Source: Vigna angularis (Eukaryota; Streptophyta; Magnoliopsida; Fabales; Fabaceae). From it: a DNA stretch of 64,000 bases. The translations under genes were made by a program, and so were the position numbers. A model generated the notes under the pieces. It did not search any database, was not told the DNA's origin, and saw nothing but the letters and a program-made list of their open reading frames with translations. The stretch spans positions 5,580,001 to 5,644,000 of the forward strand of contig NC_068974.1 in assembly GCF_016808095.1 (NCBI RefSeq). The letters run 5' to 3'. The stretch's first letter is position 1. Every line of letters begins with the position of its first letter. Positions 13,046 through 25,260 of the stretch are shown here, piece by piece.

Positions 13046-13815
13046 TCACCCAAGTATATAAGGGAGAAAATATATCTCCTTCCCCATTGCAAAGCAGCTG
13101 GTGATGTATGCTTGGATGTCATCAAATATATTTCCTTCATGAGTCATATAGGGGTCAATGAACCCATATACATCATTGAACCCCATCTTGTTACTGACAC
13201 CAAACATATACCTGAAATCATGAAATGATCTGACATAAGTAACTTGATAAATCAATTTTATATAAAAAAAGTTCTAATAAACTTACATCATCCACAACTG
13301 AACGAGCGTAATATTAATTTCTTCTTTCCCTGATGCAAGCTCCCTAACATCTTGCTCATGAAAGTACAATGTGATCTCACCATGTCTTCAAAATATAGTA
13401 GAATCTCATGGTACAATCATTGGCGCATCTGCAATTATGTTACAAAACTCGTCTAACGCACCAAGAGGGTCGTCCTCAAATAAATGAGTCTTCTTCGGTA
13501 TAGGACTTCCCTCTTGACTTGTCTGCTGTTACATGAAAAAATGGTTATGTTCTGACGTCCATAAGAAGTAAAGTTTAAAATTGAGAAGTATATAGTAGGA
13601 GTGTTTACTGGGGGGTCAGATACAACACCAACCAATTGTCTAGGCCAGGCGACGAAGTATTTAAATGTTTGTGCCACAATGAAAAACTCCTCTACAGGAA
13701 CAATGACATTTGTTACGACAACTTCATCCACCGAGACCTTGACCTCATCTTCTCCTAGCTCCACACCATGCACTACAGTGGCTGCCTCATAGACTGTTCC
13801 ACGAGCTACTAACAT
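13046..13815 (-). pseudogene. CACTA second-ORF remnant with Ulp1-like domain
   Basis: The segment 13046-13255 encodes YGFIDPYMTHEGNIFDDIQA followed by a FAMGKEIYFLPYILG-type stretch. This is the Ulp1 (SUMO-protease-like) region commonly carried by legume CACTA elements. Upstream, 13453-13815 has LGEDEVKVSVDEVVV and FKYFVAWPRQLVG, typical of the linker before that domain. Exons and frame are broken, and the catalytic triad is not intact in any single frame. It belongs to the same element as the TNP2-like relic at 15-16 kb. Confidence 0.65.
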
Positions 13816-15002
13816 GGTCCAGGTAGGAGAGATAATATATAGCTAACATGGACGATTGTCGTTCATATCATCCCTTGGGGCACCAACAGCTGAGCAACTT
13901 GCTTTGTCGCTTCTACTTGTCAAATTAAATGTTAGGTTATGCAAAAATGATTATTAAGTTTACCTGTAGGGGGCACAACATGTTCCGCTATAGGAGATGA
14001 CACAGGACGCATGCCATAATGCTCAAACTGTTGTTGGAACTGGCACGTAACCATTTCAGCAACTTCATCATACAATTATGCCCGAACCTTCTTTATGATC
14101 TCCTACGTGATCTCTTTTTCGATGTCCTACTTTAGCTTTTCTTCATACTATTTAATTAATGCGTACGAAGTTGGACGCGAGGAAGACCCAAAGAAATGTC
14201 GTATGCCTATGCCAGTCCCAACAGCACGCACCCGTCCTAGGTGCTCAGGTCGTCTAATAGTTGTGGCAAGAATATCCTAACGACCTTCTTGTGTGAATTG
14301 ACCTTGGGAGTTCTGCTCAACCAAGGAGTCCTGTAACATAAAAAATCTTCAAAATTATTTGAAAGATCTATGTAATATATATAACAAAATAAGATAAATG
14401 ACATCTTACAATTCTTTATGATATCTTTCTGGCAGTGTCGAAAGCGTAGGAGCTCGATGATCTTATACGGGATAACTTCCACTTCTCGTGCCGAGATGGT
14501 GGTGAAGGAGGAGGAGGAGGGTCACCACCCTTAGAAAGTGGAAGTCTACTATCTAACTTTTGCTTCATTATTTTTTCCTCAAGCTTCTTGTATCCACCAC
14601 CTGACAGTAGGTATGGATTTTTATTCTGAGCACTTATACAATGTGCTTTTGACCTTGTTTCCTGTGACAAAACGAAACAATTGTTATGATATAAAATTGT
14701 GAATGATGAATTAAATGATTTTACCTACACTTACCTGCCACAACTCGGATGAACGAAGCTGTACACATTGACGCCAAGTTTCTTCATCAATTGCAGAATA
14801 TTTAGAACACGGAGTTTCATTACTTTTTGCTTCAAATATATATATGGATGGTTGTTTTAAATGGATCGTCATCTGTCGTTTTAAATGGATGGTTGTCAGC
14901 AATATGAAGATTACTTAGATTCTCTTCTTTATCTTCAATTTGGCTTTTTCCTTGAAGAGCGACATACCAATGGTCAGACACAGGATCTTTGACATAAAAA
15001 AC

Positions 15003-16002
15003 CTAACTTGCTTGATATGCCATGATAAACGGTTCGTCTCCATAACCAACCTTTCGAAAATCAACTAGTGTCATACCAGATTCATCTATTTTGACACCGC
15101 TCTTATTGTTAACCCACTTACATTTGAAAAGTGCAATAGAAAACTTAGTGTAATCAACATCCCATATCTCCTCTATTCTACCATAATATCTCATTGATCC
15201 AACTACAGAATTTTGATCTTTGGATGTGGAAAATTGTAGCGACTCAACTTTTATACTGATGCCACTATTTTGTATTGTGCTTTTATCATTTCCAGGCTGC
15301 TTTGGACCAAATATCAACATTGAAAACATCATGTACTTTCTTTTCATGTACAATCCAGGAGATAGGTTGTAAATTATCAGTATAACGAACCAACAACTAT
15401 GATTGAAACTTAAATTACCAAATGGGTTCATTCCATCACTAGCTAAGCCAAACCTAAGATTTCTACATTCTTGACCAGATTGGGGGAATTGTTGATCAAT
15501 ATTTTTCCATTGCTTTGAATCAGCTGGATGACAAAGCAACCCATTAGTTGTTCTCTCATCTACATGCCATCTTAGGGTTTTAGCGTCTTTGGGATTCACA
15601 AACAAACGTTTAAGTATGGTCACAAGTGGAATTCAAAACATAACCATTCTTCTTTGTGTTACCACTATCTTCACTGTTGTTTTTTGAATTGTATCGTGAT
15701 AACCCACATTTTGGACACTTTTTCAAAACTTCATACTCATTCCTATATAATATCCAATCATTCGGATATGCATGCATTCGTTTATACTACATACCAATCG
15801 GACAAAGAAATTTTTTTGCATCATAATTACGAATGAGTAATGTATTTCCATCTGGTAGCATTTCATTCAACAATGACAACAATTTTGTGAAACTCTTATC
15901 AGTCCATCCATTGCTCGCCTTTAAATTCATGAGCCTTAACACTGCTGACAATCGTGTGAACTTAGTTGAACCCATATACAATCGCATTCCTATTCTTCTC
16001 AT
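15003..16002 (-). pseudogene. TNP2-like CACTA transposase remnant
   Basis: The N-terminal piece (15787-16002) reads FTRLSAVLRLMNLKASNGWT and NYDAKKFLCPIGM. The next piece (15654-15786) corresponds to a zinc-binding stretch including KKCPKCGLSRY. The long piece (15003-15623, 206 codons) has RWHVDERTTNGLLCHPADS, NLRFGLASDGMNPFGNLS and FGPKQPGND from the Transposase_21/TNP2 region. It is then fused by an internal deletion to the C-terminal DUF4216-like part (YYGRIEEIWDVDY…). The missing centre removes much of the catalytic core, so it cannot encode active transposase. Confidence 0.85.
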
Positions 16003-16516
16003 TCTTCCTACATGGTGAGATTCTTCCTCTCCTTTTCTTCTCGTTCTTCCTACGTGGCGAGATTCTTCTTCATCCTCTTTCTCTCAAGAGTGTCAAACAA
16101 AGTCACCAAAGTCCATTACTAATGGGTCTCAATGTGATGCCACAGTCCATCATCATGGAGACCGAAACCTTCAGCATAGTCGGTGTTGGAAGGGGCTTCT
16201 TTCTTCCAAACCTAACTATGCCAACAACCAACGAATATCCCCTTCCACTACTACCTATGTCGTTGCATGCAAATAATGAAATATCAGATAAGGGTATTTC
16301 TAAATGATTATGGTTCTAGAATGGTTTAGTGAGGAGAATTATTGGCATGCATGAAGGAATTGGACGGACATTAGAAGATCATCGTGTGATGAATATGAAC
16401 AAGATCATGATATAAAATTTCATCAAAATATGATACGGACTGCACTATTATTGACATATTTTTTACCTATTTTTTACAGATTTTGGACGTCAATAATACC
16501 TATTTTTCTTGTAATG

Positions 16517-16895
16517 ATAGACTTCATTTTACTAATAATTGAAACCTAAAGATCTACACTCATTAGAAATTTTAAAATTTTAATGAACTTTTAGGCTTTG
16601 ATTTCTTACCAACCAAAGCATATAGCCTGTATAGGAATTAGTTTCTAAATAACTGAAGTCTATACCTCTCATTTAGATAAAATAACCAAAGTCTTACCAA
16701 CCAAAGCATATAGTTGGATAGGCTTCAGTTTTTTCAATAATCAAAGCCTATAAGTTGGCCATAATTTAAAAAATGTCATCATATTTTAATGTTTTTTTTT
16801 CCTTAAAATTGAAGCATGTGACATCATTTTAAAAGCCAAAACTACATTAGTGTAAAGCCAAAACTGGATAGGTTTTGGTTTTTCTCTATCTAGTG
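16517..16895. mobile_element. Second CACTA end fragment
   Basis: Subterminal repeats of the form ggataggcttcag/aagcctata recur, and the stretch ends tttttctctatctagtg, the complement of a CACTA-type terminus. The repeat words resemble those at the left of the 27.2-kb CACTA. No matching left end was found. Confidence 0.45.
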
Positions 16896-17109
16896 GTTTT
16901 TAAAATAAAAAATCATGCATATCATTTCTTTGTATACTTTATATAAGAATTACTCGTCAACCTTGTATATCCTTTAATGTAACACTTTGTTAAAACACTA
17001 TCATAATTTTTTATTCTTCAAATCATCTAAAAAGTAGAACTTAGAATAACTAATCGAATGAGTTTCACAAGACACTCTCGGGAACTTAATAAAAAGTAGT
17101 TAAGTAAGC
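16896..17109. other. Short AT-rich spacer
   Basis: Nothing recognisable between the CACTA end and the LINE-like fragment. Confidence 0.5.
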
Positions 17110-17220
17110 CTTAGATAATCACTACACATTGAGCATAAATGCATCCCTTTACCATGTACCTCAATTAATGAAAGTCTATTATACAAAAGTTTCCATAAGA
17201 GAAGCATTCGTTTGGGAGGA
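17110..17220 (-). pseudogene. LINE-like zf-RVT fragment, 3' part
   Basis: The minus strand, read through the copia insertion from 22046 upward, gives an open stretch: LIWFTSIP, then PKRMLLLWKLLYNRLSLIE, then a Cys-containing tail (CSMCSD). The spacing (W, P-K, LLW, N-R-L, C-x2-C) resembles the zinc-binding reverse-transcriptase-associated domain at the end of plant LINEs. It is short, so the family call is tentative. Confidence 0.45.
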
Positions 17221-17420
17221 TGTTAAAACAATTCCGAAAATAATTGCTACTCTCTTCATTCATTTTTTCTTCTCAAATAAGGTACAAATATATAAGCATT
17301 GTTAACCGCTTATACATAAAATTAGGAAACAACTTTATAAAACAAAAAACAACTTATAAAATTAAAACTGGTTCCTAACTAAGCGTAACAATAATTTAAA
17401 TTCAAATTCTATCTTCAACA
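17221..17420 (-). repeat. 3' LTR of the copia element
   Basis: 200 bp with TG/CA ends, next to the polypurine tract complement. About 12 differences from its partner at 21846. Confidence 0.95.
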
Positions 17421-17432
17421 CTCCCCCTCACG
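17421..17432 (-). other. Polypurine tract of the copia element
   Basis: On the element strand this reads cgtgagggggag immediately before the 3' LTR, the usual plus-strand primer. Confidence 0.85.
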
Positions 17433-20400
17433 TTGGTGCATGAATATCACTCATGCCCAACTTGTTAATGACTTTTGCAAACATCCTTCCTGAAACAGCC
17501 TTTGTTAATACATCAGCAAGTTGATCTTCAGATCGAACATATGGAGTTTGAATTTCTTGATTATCTAGCTTTTCCTTAATAAAATGTCTATCCACTTCAA
17601 CATGTTTGGTTCTATCATGTTGAACCAGGTTATGTGCAATTTCTACCGCAACCTTTTTGTCACAGAAAAGATTCATTGGTTGTTCATATTTGATTCCCAA
17701 ATCAGCTATGATGCTCCTAATCCATAGTAACTCACAAATGCCATATGCCATACCTCTAAATTCAGCTTCAGCACTAGATCTTGCAACTACCTTTTGCTTC
17801 TTGCTTCTCCATGTGACTAAGTTACCTTCTACAAATGTAAAATACCCTGAAGTTGATTGCCTTGTAGTTTTATCACCAGCCCAGTCCAAATTTGTGTATC
17901 CTTCTATGCAAGCTTTATCATTTTTTGAAAATAATAGACCTTTCCTTGGTGAACCTTTGAGGTATCTGAGGATACGGTATACTACTGTCATATGTTCTTC
18001 ACTAGGAGAATGCATGAACCTACTTACAATGCTCACAGAATAGGCAATGTTAGGTCTAGTGTGAGACAAATAAATTAACTTTCCTACTAACCTCTGGTAT
18101 ATGTGCTTGTCCGTCTCAATCTGGTTTGGATATACAACAAGAGAATGATTAATTTCAATTGGAATATCAGCTGGCTTACAAGCCAACATTCCAGTCTCAG
18201 ATAAAAGGTCTAGAATATATTTTCTTTGAGATAGAAAATTCCTTGTTCAGATCTTGCAATTTCTATGCCAAGAAAGTATTTTAGTTGTCCTAGATCCTTC
18301 ATTTCAAATTCAGCAGCCAGTCTCTTCTCAAGTAATTTCATTTCTTCCACATGATCTCCTATTAACACCATATCATCTACATAGACAATAAGTATGACCA
18401 CTTTTCCTTTGTTATGCTTTATAAACAAGGTATGGTCCGAATTACTTTGTTTATACCCAAACTTCTTCATTGCTAACATGAGTCTTCCAAACCATGCCCT
18501 GGGTGATTGTTTAAGGCCATATAAGCCTTTTTTAATTTGCAAAGTACACTCTCTTTTGAAGGTGCTAGTTGTACTCCTGGTGGAACCTCCATGTAGACAT
18601 CCTCTTCTAAATCACCATTCAGGAAAGCATTCTTTACATCAAATTGCTTCAGGGGCCAATCTCTATTAACTGCTATGGAAATTAGGATTCGGATTGTGTT
18701 GAGTTTAGTCACTGGAGCAAACGTATCTTGATAGTCTACCCTATATTTTTGTGTGTATCCTTTTGCCACGAGTCTTGCCTTGTATCTATCAACACTTCCA
18801 TCTACTTTTAACTTCACAGTGTATACCCATTTGCATCCAATTGTCTTTTTTCCACTTGGTAAAGAAGTTATTTTCCAAGTTCCATTTTTTTGAAGTGCTT
18901 CCATCTCTATGTCCATTGCTTGCTTCCATCTAAGATCTTCTAATGCTTCCTGCATACTGTTAGGAATAGATACAATGGATAATTGATCAACCGTTAGAGC
19001 ATATGATTCAGATAATCTATGAGATGATACATAACTACTAATAGGGTACTTTACTTTCACTCTCGGATCTGGTTCATAAACTGGTTTTGGTATACCTTTA
19101 TTTTGTCGTTCTGATCTTCTGATTTGTATATTGTGAGTGTTAGAAGAAGTTGGGGTGGTAGAGTTTACAATAGGGACAGAAGTTACCTCAGTAGTAGGTT
19201 CAAGATGTATTTCAGAACTGTCCACAACAGGTGATTCTGATATGTAAGGTAGATTTGGTGTCTCACTTTGTGGAGGATGACTTGCATTGACAAGATATGT
19301 ACTTGGAAGATCGGTGGAGACTTCAGGAGAAGGATTTTGATTTGGTGGACTGTCCATAACAAGAGGAGATGTTGGAGTAGGGGTCATAGGTAGAGGTAAG
19401 CAGAATTCATCTTCTCCAATGTGATGAATCTCCCCCAAAGAAGAAGAAGGGTTGACTCCCCCTGAATAGAAAGGTTCGGACTCCCTAAAGGATACTTCAA
19501 GTGTGACATGCATTTTGTGGGTTTGAGGGTCAAAGCAACGATATCCGTTTTGGATGTCGGAATAGCCAACAAAGATGCATTTTTTAGCACAAGGATCAAG
19601 CTTGCTGCGTAGTTTTTTTGGAACATGAACATAGGCAGTGTAGCCAAAAACTCGAGGTTCAAGATTCATAACATGAGAATAGAAAAAAAAGTTTCAAGCT
19701 TCTGTTGAGGGGTGAGAAAACCTAAAACACTCGAAGGGGTGATATTTATAAGATAGGCAGCAGAGAGTACTGCCTCACCCCAATAATGGGAAGGGACATT
19801 CATGTCAAATAATGAAGCCCGTACTACCTATAACAATTGTCTATTTTTTCTCTCAGCTAGTCCATTTTGTTGAGGTGTATACGTATAGAAGGTTTGATGT
19901 TTTATCCCTTTAGAAGTTAAGAATTCAAAAAAGAATCCATTCTTATACTCGAGGCCATTATCTGATTGAAAAATTTGGATGGAAGTATTAAATTGTGTTT
20001 GAACCATACTGTGAAATTTCTGAAAAACAGGGAAGACATCATTTTTATGTTTAAGCAAAGAGATCCACACCATTTGAGTACACTCATCAATAAAAGATAC
20101 ATAATAATAAGAATGAGAAAATGAAGGGACTTTAGCAGGGCCCCAAATATCAGAATGAATGACTTGAAAGGGAATACAACTTTTATTCAAACTGGGATAA
20201 AAAAGAATGTGATGGCTTTTAGCCATTTCACAAGTAGAACATTGAAATTCAGAGGGATGACACTTTGAAAATAAATGGGGAAATAATTTTTGAACATAAC
20301 CGAAGGAAAGGTGCCCGAGTCTCTTATGCCAAAGCCAAGCACCAGAATGGGAAGAATCTGGAGTGTTAGTAGCAGATGCTCTACAATGCAAGTCAGTACC

Positions 20401-21762
20401 ACCATCAGAGACGTCTAAGAAATAAAGATTACCACGTCTAACACCATAGCCAAGAATCACCTTGGTCTGGACGTCCTGAAAGACACAAAATGTGGGCCAA
20501 AAAAGCACACTACAATTAAGTTGTGAAGTAAGCTGACTGACAGATAACAAATTGAAATCAAGAGAAGGAACAACAAGAACAGAATGCAGAGTGGGAGTTT
20601 TTGATAGAGTAATGGTACCCTGACCAGTAATTGAGGCAGAACCACCATTAGTAGTGGTTATGGTGGACTTACTGCATGGGAAACAATGGTTTAACATAGA
20701 GGATCATGAATCATATGATCTATGCGCCAGTATCAATTATCCAAGTAGAATTCCTAGAGTGAGCAGAGAAAGCAAGAGTTTTACCTAGGATACCTTCACA
20801 CACAACATTAGCTTGAGGAGAGGGAGATAAGTCATCATCGAAAGAGGAATGGAGGGCTTTGGAGGAGACTTTTCGGCGAGGACGTTTAGTGAAGTCCCAC
20901 CACGTTGGATACCCGATGATTTCATAGCAACGATTCTTGGAGTGACCAGAATCACCATAATGAGAACATAATAAGGGTTTTCCAGAGGAATTATCCTTAC
21001 GGTGTTTAGGAGGATAATTGACCGTGGAAGAATGAGGAACCTGAGATAGTAGAGCTGAGGAGTCCGAGGTAGGGGCAGGATGACCCATAGTGATACGTTG
21101 CTGATGTTCACGACGGACATATGCATATGTGCTCTCAAGGTCCAATTTTGGGTCTTTACGAAGAATCTCTCCACGAACTTGGTTAAAATCAACGTCCAAG
21201 CCGCTAAGAAAGATGTGAACGCGTAGACGAGCCATGGAAGAATGCATCTGGACCACGCCATTCACTGTGGTTTCAGAAGAAGACATACGATGATCAATCT
21301 CTTAAAATATGGAGAGTAGTTCGTTATAATAAGTAAAGAGGGGACGACCATGTTGTTTGGTGGAGAAAGATCGCTGGTTTAGTTCGAAAAGGCAAGTTTC
21401 ATTGGATCCATCATACAATGTGCGGAGAGCGACATCCCAAATTTGGTGGGCAGATTCAAGGCAGATAAACGCTGCATCAACGGGGGGCTCATGGAGTTAA
21501 TAAGCCAGCTTTTCACCCGTTTATTCTCAATAACCCAATTATCATAGGTGGGGTCATTAATGGAGGGTTTTTTCGTTGCACCAGTAAGGTACCCCGATTT
21601 GTTTCGAGCACTAATACGCATGTCCATTAGCTGGGACCAAAGAGGATAGCTAGAGTCATCAAGGATAACAGTGATGGGAAAAAAAGAATTGTCTTGCTGA
21701 ATGATATTATTGGAGGACGGAGTAGAGGTGGTAAACGGTGAAGAGGTGGAAGCATTGTCCAT
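17428..21762 (-). pseudogene. Broken copia Gag-Pol polyprotein
   Basis: Pieces in N-to-C order. Gag is at 21379-21762 (YPLWSQLMDMRISARNKSGY). Gag C-terminus, zinc knuckle and protease start are at 20720-21286. Gag-pre-integrase and the integrase core are at 19828-20697, with HLSFG…CSTC, HSD, SDN and LAERKNR, so the DDE residues are visible. The integrase tail and RT N-terminus are at 18473-19669 (GCKWVYTVKLK, DVKNAFLNGDL). The RT catalytic YVDDM is at 18210-18542. The RT end and RNase H are at 17428-18189 (DWAGDKTTRQSTSGY, SSAEAE). At least four frameshifts separate the pieces. The knuckle is CSHYGDSGHSKNRC, with Tyr in place of the second Cys. The protease reads DTGA and is followed by an apparent 1-bp loss. 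It is not autonomous. Confidence 0.93.
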
Positions 21763-21830
21763 GGCTTAAATTGGGAATTTTAGGGATTGAAAAACAGTAC
21801 GGAAATGAAGTCAGGGGTCCCGGAATTAAA

Positions 21831-21845
21831 CAATATCTGATACCA
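21831..21845 (-). other. Primer-binding site, tRNA-iMet type
   Basis: The element strand reads tggtatcagatattg directly after the 5' LTR. The first 10 bases match the usual initiator-Met complement. Confidence 0.85.
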
Positions 21846-22045
21846 TGTTAAAACAATTTCGGAAATAATTACTACTCTCTTCATTCATTTTTTCTTCTTA
21901 AATGAGGTACAAATACATAAACACTGTTAACCGCTTATACATAAAATTAGGAAACAACTTTATAAAACAGAAAACAACTTATAAAATTAAAAATGGTTTC
22001 TAACCAAGCGTAACAATAATTTAAATTCAAATTCTATCTTCAACA
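21846..22045 (-). repeat. 5' LTR of the copia element
   Basis: 200 bp, TG/CA ends, abutting the primer site. Confidence 0.95.
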
Positions 22046-22140
22046 GGAATAGAAGTAAACCAAATTAGCTTCTCCAATTCTACCAGCCTTTTTATTCAAA
22101 ATCCCGAAATCTTTCATAATCCAATTAAAGAATGTCAATT
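22046..22140 (-). pseudogene. LINE-like fragment, 5' part, split by the copia insertion
   Basis: Reads RLVELEKLIWFTSIP on the minus strand up to the copia boundary, continuing as PKRMLLLWK at 17220 downward once the insertion is removed. Earlier sequence contains stops. Confidence 0.4.
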
Positions 22141-22856
22141 GAATGTATGTATTACAACTCGGAAATCTCACTTAAAAAAAAAGGCAAAATCCAAAAAGAA
22201 TTACCTCGAACTTAAGAAATATATAATGACAGAAAAATGAAATCTAACAACATAAGAAACACTTACAAGAACATATAATAGAAGACCATAAATCATTCCA
22301 AACATTAAACCTAACATTATCACGAACACTCCAATACATATTCTCCATGCTAGGTCAGACCGAAGAAGATTGAAAATAAGATAGTTTAATGTTTATGCCT
22401 CTCATTAATCTTTTTACCATTTAAGTCCAATGGTTTATCTATGTGAAAGTTATTGGAAATAATATTGGATCTTATATTTTATTATTTGATGACCTGTGTT
22501 AAAATATAATCTCAAATTTATTTCTACAATAAATAATGAATAATTTTGGAATCAGATATCAGTCTTTACAAAATATACTATGATGCAAAAAAAAATCCTT
22601 AGTACAAGGTTAAGCATCAAGAGAAATTTTATTACAATCCAGCTCCACATCAATTTCCAGAATAATTTTTCATTAAGAGAAATTAAAATAATCGATCTCA
22701 CATTACACTATAAGTAAACGAAAAGATAAAGAAAAAAAATTGGTCAAAAATACCTATAATGGTGTTAAAATTAACACTTATTTTTACTTGTAGAATTCAA
22801 TAATAAGCAATGCTATATTATTGTACAATATTGTAACATTGTATTATTCTCTTGAA
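22141..22856. other. 3' flank of HDEL gene copy B, no gene seen
   Basis: AT-rich and without coding signals. It includes the likely 3' UTR of the gene to the right. Confidence 0.5.
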
Positions 22857-24658
22857 TTAAAGCTCATCGTGAAGATTTATATCATTGTTTGTGACCATGT
22901 TTAAGAGATTTGAAGAAGATGGAGTCCTGAAAAATCCATGAAAAACTCGTTAGTATTTTTATTCTCTTTTAATTTCTTATAATATTTGCTAAATTTACTC
23001 CTCACGTGAAAGTTATTCTCATGCAAAATATATCACCTACAACAATTATGCTTGTACAAATAGAAAGAGAGAGACGAAAAATAAATAAATAAATAAATAA
23101 ATAGCAACATACTTTTGCAATTGAACATTAGAATTGCTTGAAACGCTCTTTTCAGTTTGAGTTGGCGGTGTAGATGGAGATGCAGGAGATGGAGCCCTAG
23201 AAAAGAGAAACAATAATTTGTTTCATGTCATTGATACAAAATTGATATTTGAGTTATTAGCAACTTACTTTTGCACTTGTATATTAGAGTTGCTTAAAAC
23301 GCTTTTTTCAGTTTGAGTTCGTGGTGGGGATGGAGATGGAGGAGATGGTGTCCTATAGAGAGAAATATAGTTAGTAATTTGTTTTATATCATTGATACAT
23401 TATTGATATTTGAGCTATTAGTAACGTACTTTTGCTTTGTTTGATATCATTGATAAATAATGGATATTTGACTTATTAGCAACTTACTTTTGCACTTGGA
23501 GATTGGAGTTGCTTGAAACACTTTTTCCAATTTGAGTTGGTGGTGGAGATGGAGATGGAGGAGATGAAGTCCTATGAAAAAAGAGACAATTATTTATTTT
23601 ATATCATCGATAAATAATTGATATTTTGAGTTACATATTTTTGAACATTAATATTAATATTTCATGACATATTTTTCTAAGTTTGAGTTAAAGTGAAAAT
23701 GAAAATAGAGATTTAAAACAAGAGTCAATAATTTGTTTTTTATCATTAATATATAAGTGATATTTGCCTTACTATATAACATACTTTTTTTATTATTATT
23801 GAAATGTAATGAATATTTTAGTTATTGACGACATACTTCAATCAAATAAAGTTGCTTAACATGCATTCTTTTGATATTAAGTTGGTGATGGAAATAAAAA
23901 ATTGTAAAAATCATTTTAAACCCTATTAAAGTATTCGATAATTTTGACACTCTTCTTTTCTCTTCTAATTAATTATCTTTCGTTTGTTTTTCTCTCTCTT
24001 TCATCCTCTTCCTTTTCATTCATTCTATCACACCAAACTCAATTAATCTTTATTAAATACATTTAAAAAACTATACATTCAATAAATTATATATATTTGT
24101 TTGAAGTCTAAGTATTCTTTTATAGTTGATACTTTTGAAACTAAGACTAAAATAAAAACAATAATAGTTATACATGAAGTCATTAAGTTTTAAGTAAGAA
24201 CATACGTTTCAATTATTATATCGGAATTTTGTATTTCGTTCTGAGTTTCGGTATCCGGTGGAGGCGGAGCTTCAGAATCACTTTGTGCACTGTATAAAAA
24301 AATATTGTAAATACAATAATTCAATAAAAATATAAAATATGATCATCAGACTGTTTTAAAACATAAATAAAATCCTAATAACAATAAAATGTATCTTCAA
24401 ACTCTAACATCTCTTAACCCCATCAACAAAATCCTTCAACTATTTATATTTTAATGAGTTGAGGTAACCCAATTGCTGATAAAAAAACATTTATACTTTA
24501 AACAAATTTAGGGTTTTTTTTGAAGGAAGTGATATATAAAAAGTAAAAACACATGAGTAACAGTATTACCTTATGACAGAAATGGGAGAAAGATGATGCA
24601 GCAACATTAAGGAAAGAAGGAATAGAACAAACATGTTGACACCCTCATGGAAAGCCAT
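22857..24658 (-). CDS. HDEL-tailed secretory-pathway protein with repeated exons (copy B, intact)
   Basis: Family not recognised. Six exons on the minus strand (24570-24658, 24206-24289, 23488-23571, 23269-23352, 23113-23196, 22857-22926) splice at GT-AG with phase 2 throughout and encode 164 aa without stops. Exon 1 is a signal peptide (MAFHEGVNMFVLFLLSLMLL, then HHLSPISVI). Exon 2 is acidic and Pro-rich (SAQSDSEAPPPPDTETQ). Exons 3-5 are each 84 bp and encode near-identical 28-residue modules of the pattern (T/A)xSPPSPSPPPTQ followed by xEKSVSSNSNxQVQK. The last exon ends NDINLHDEL-stop. The SP-rich part resembles hydroxyproline-type glycomodules; HDEL would retain the product in the ER. 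Intron starts after the repeat exons are also repeated, showing exon-intron module duplication. Decayed modules remain at about 23630-23715 and 23820-23930. TATA-like sequence lies at 24737-24747. Function unknown. Confidence 0.72.
23083..23103. repeat. (AAAT)n microsatellite
   Basis: About five aaat units just inside the last intron of HDEL gene copy B. Confidence 0.85.
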
Positions 24659-24734
24659 CTCAGAAAAATGTTGTGAAGTTGTTGTTTGAGTCTGATTCTT
24701 TTGGAGAACTGTGATTGTGAAGAAAAAATGAACT

Positions 24735-25260
24735 GATATTTATAGAGATGAAAGAATGGAAGTGGTATTGGTTGACAAAAGTCTGAGTGATTTGTAAAAC
24801 TAAGTCTTTGTTTCTTAGTCTCAGCTTTTTGTCTCAGCCTTTTGTCCTTTTTCATATGATTCTAATTGGAAAATAAGTGAGTTTACATTATGATCATATA
24901 ACTACTTCCATCACCCATTCTTTTTGTTTTATATGACCAACAAAAGTTTCAATACTATTTATTTGACTCGTGTATTTAAACATACTTTTCTCAGCCAAAA
25001 TGATGTAACAAGAAATTTTAAAGGGAAATTTTGTTTATGAGAACACGGAGTTTCAAGCTGAAAAACATTATGTACCTTAGTTAAATAGACAGTTGCAAAA
25101 CATTCTTCTTTTTATTTATTTTTATTTCATAGTTTTAATGAGTCAAGTTCCATTCTTTTCTCATGTTTGAATTTATATCAACGTGTTGAATTATTTACCA
25201 AAGAATGACAATCATTGACTGTAAAGACATGTAATGTGAATACATTGATTTTATTGAGCT
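24735..25260 (-). promoter_or_regulatory. Upstream region of HDEL gene copy B
   Basis: TATA-like tatttatagag lies about 80 bp upstream of the ATG. The 24970-25260 block is shared with the other copies (gagaacacggag, tgagtcaagttccattcttt). Confidence 0.5.

Larger units (their letters stand above)
11810..16516 (-). mobile_element. Decayed CACTA (En/Spm) transposon
   Basis: The left part (11815-12100) carries clustered subterminal repeats of the form gcctcggtt…aaccgaggcag. Transposase and protease relics on the minus strand fill 12.85-16.0 kb. The right end, tttttcttgtaatg (ending 16516), differs by one base from the complement of a canonical CACTACAAGAAAAA terminus. The left terminus was not found and may have been lost near the solo LTR that ends at 11803. 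Large parts are frameshifted. Confidence 0.75.
17221..22045 (-). mobile_element. Ty1/copia LTR retrotransposon, degenerate, 4825 bp
   Basis: Two 200-bp LTRs (17221-17420 and 21846-22045), both TGTTAAAACAA…CTTCAACA, differ at about 12 of 200 positions by eye, so the insertion is old. The order protease, integrase, RT, RNase H on the minus strand gives the copia class. A tRNA-Met primer site and a purine tract lie just inside the LTRs. The flanks share only GGA rather than a clear 5-bp duplication. It is inserted in a LINE-like fragment. Confidence 0.95.
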
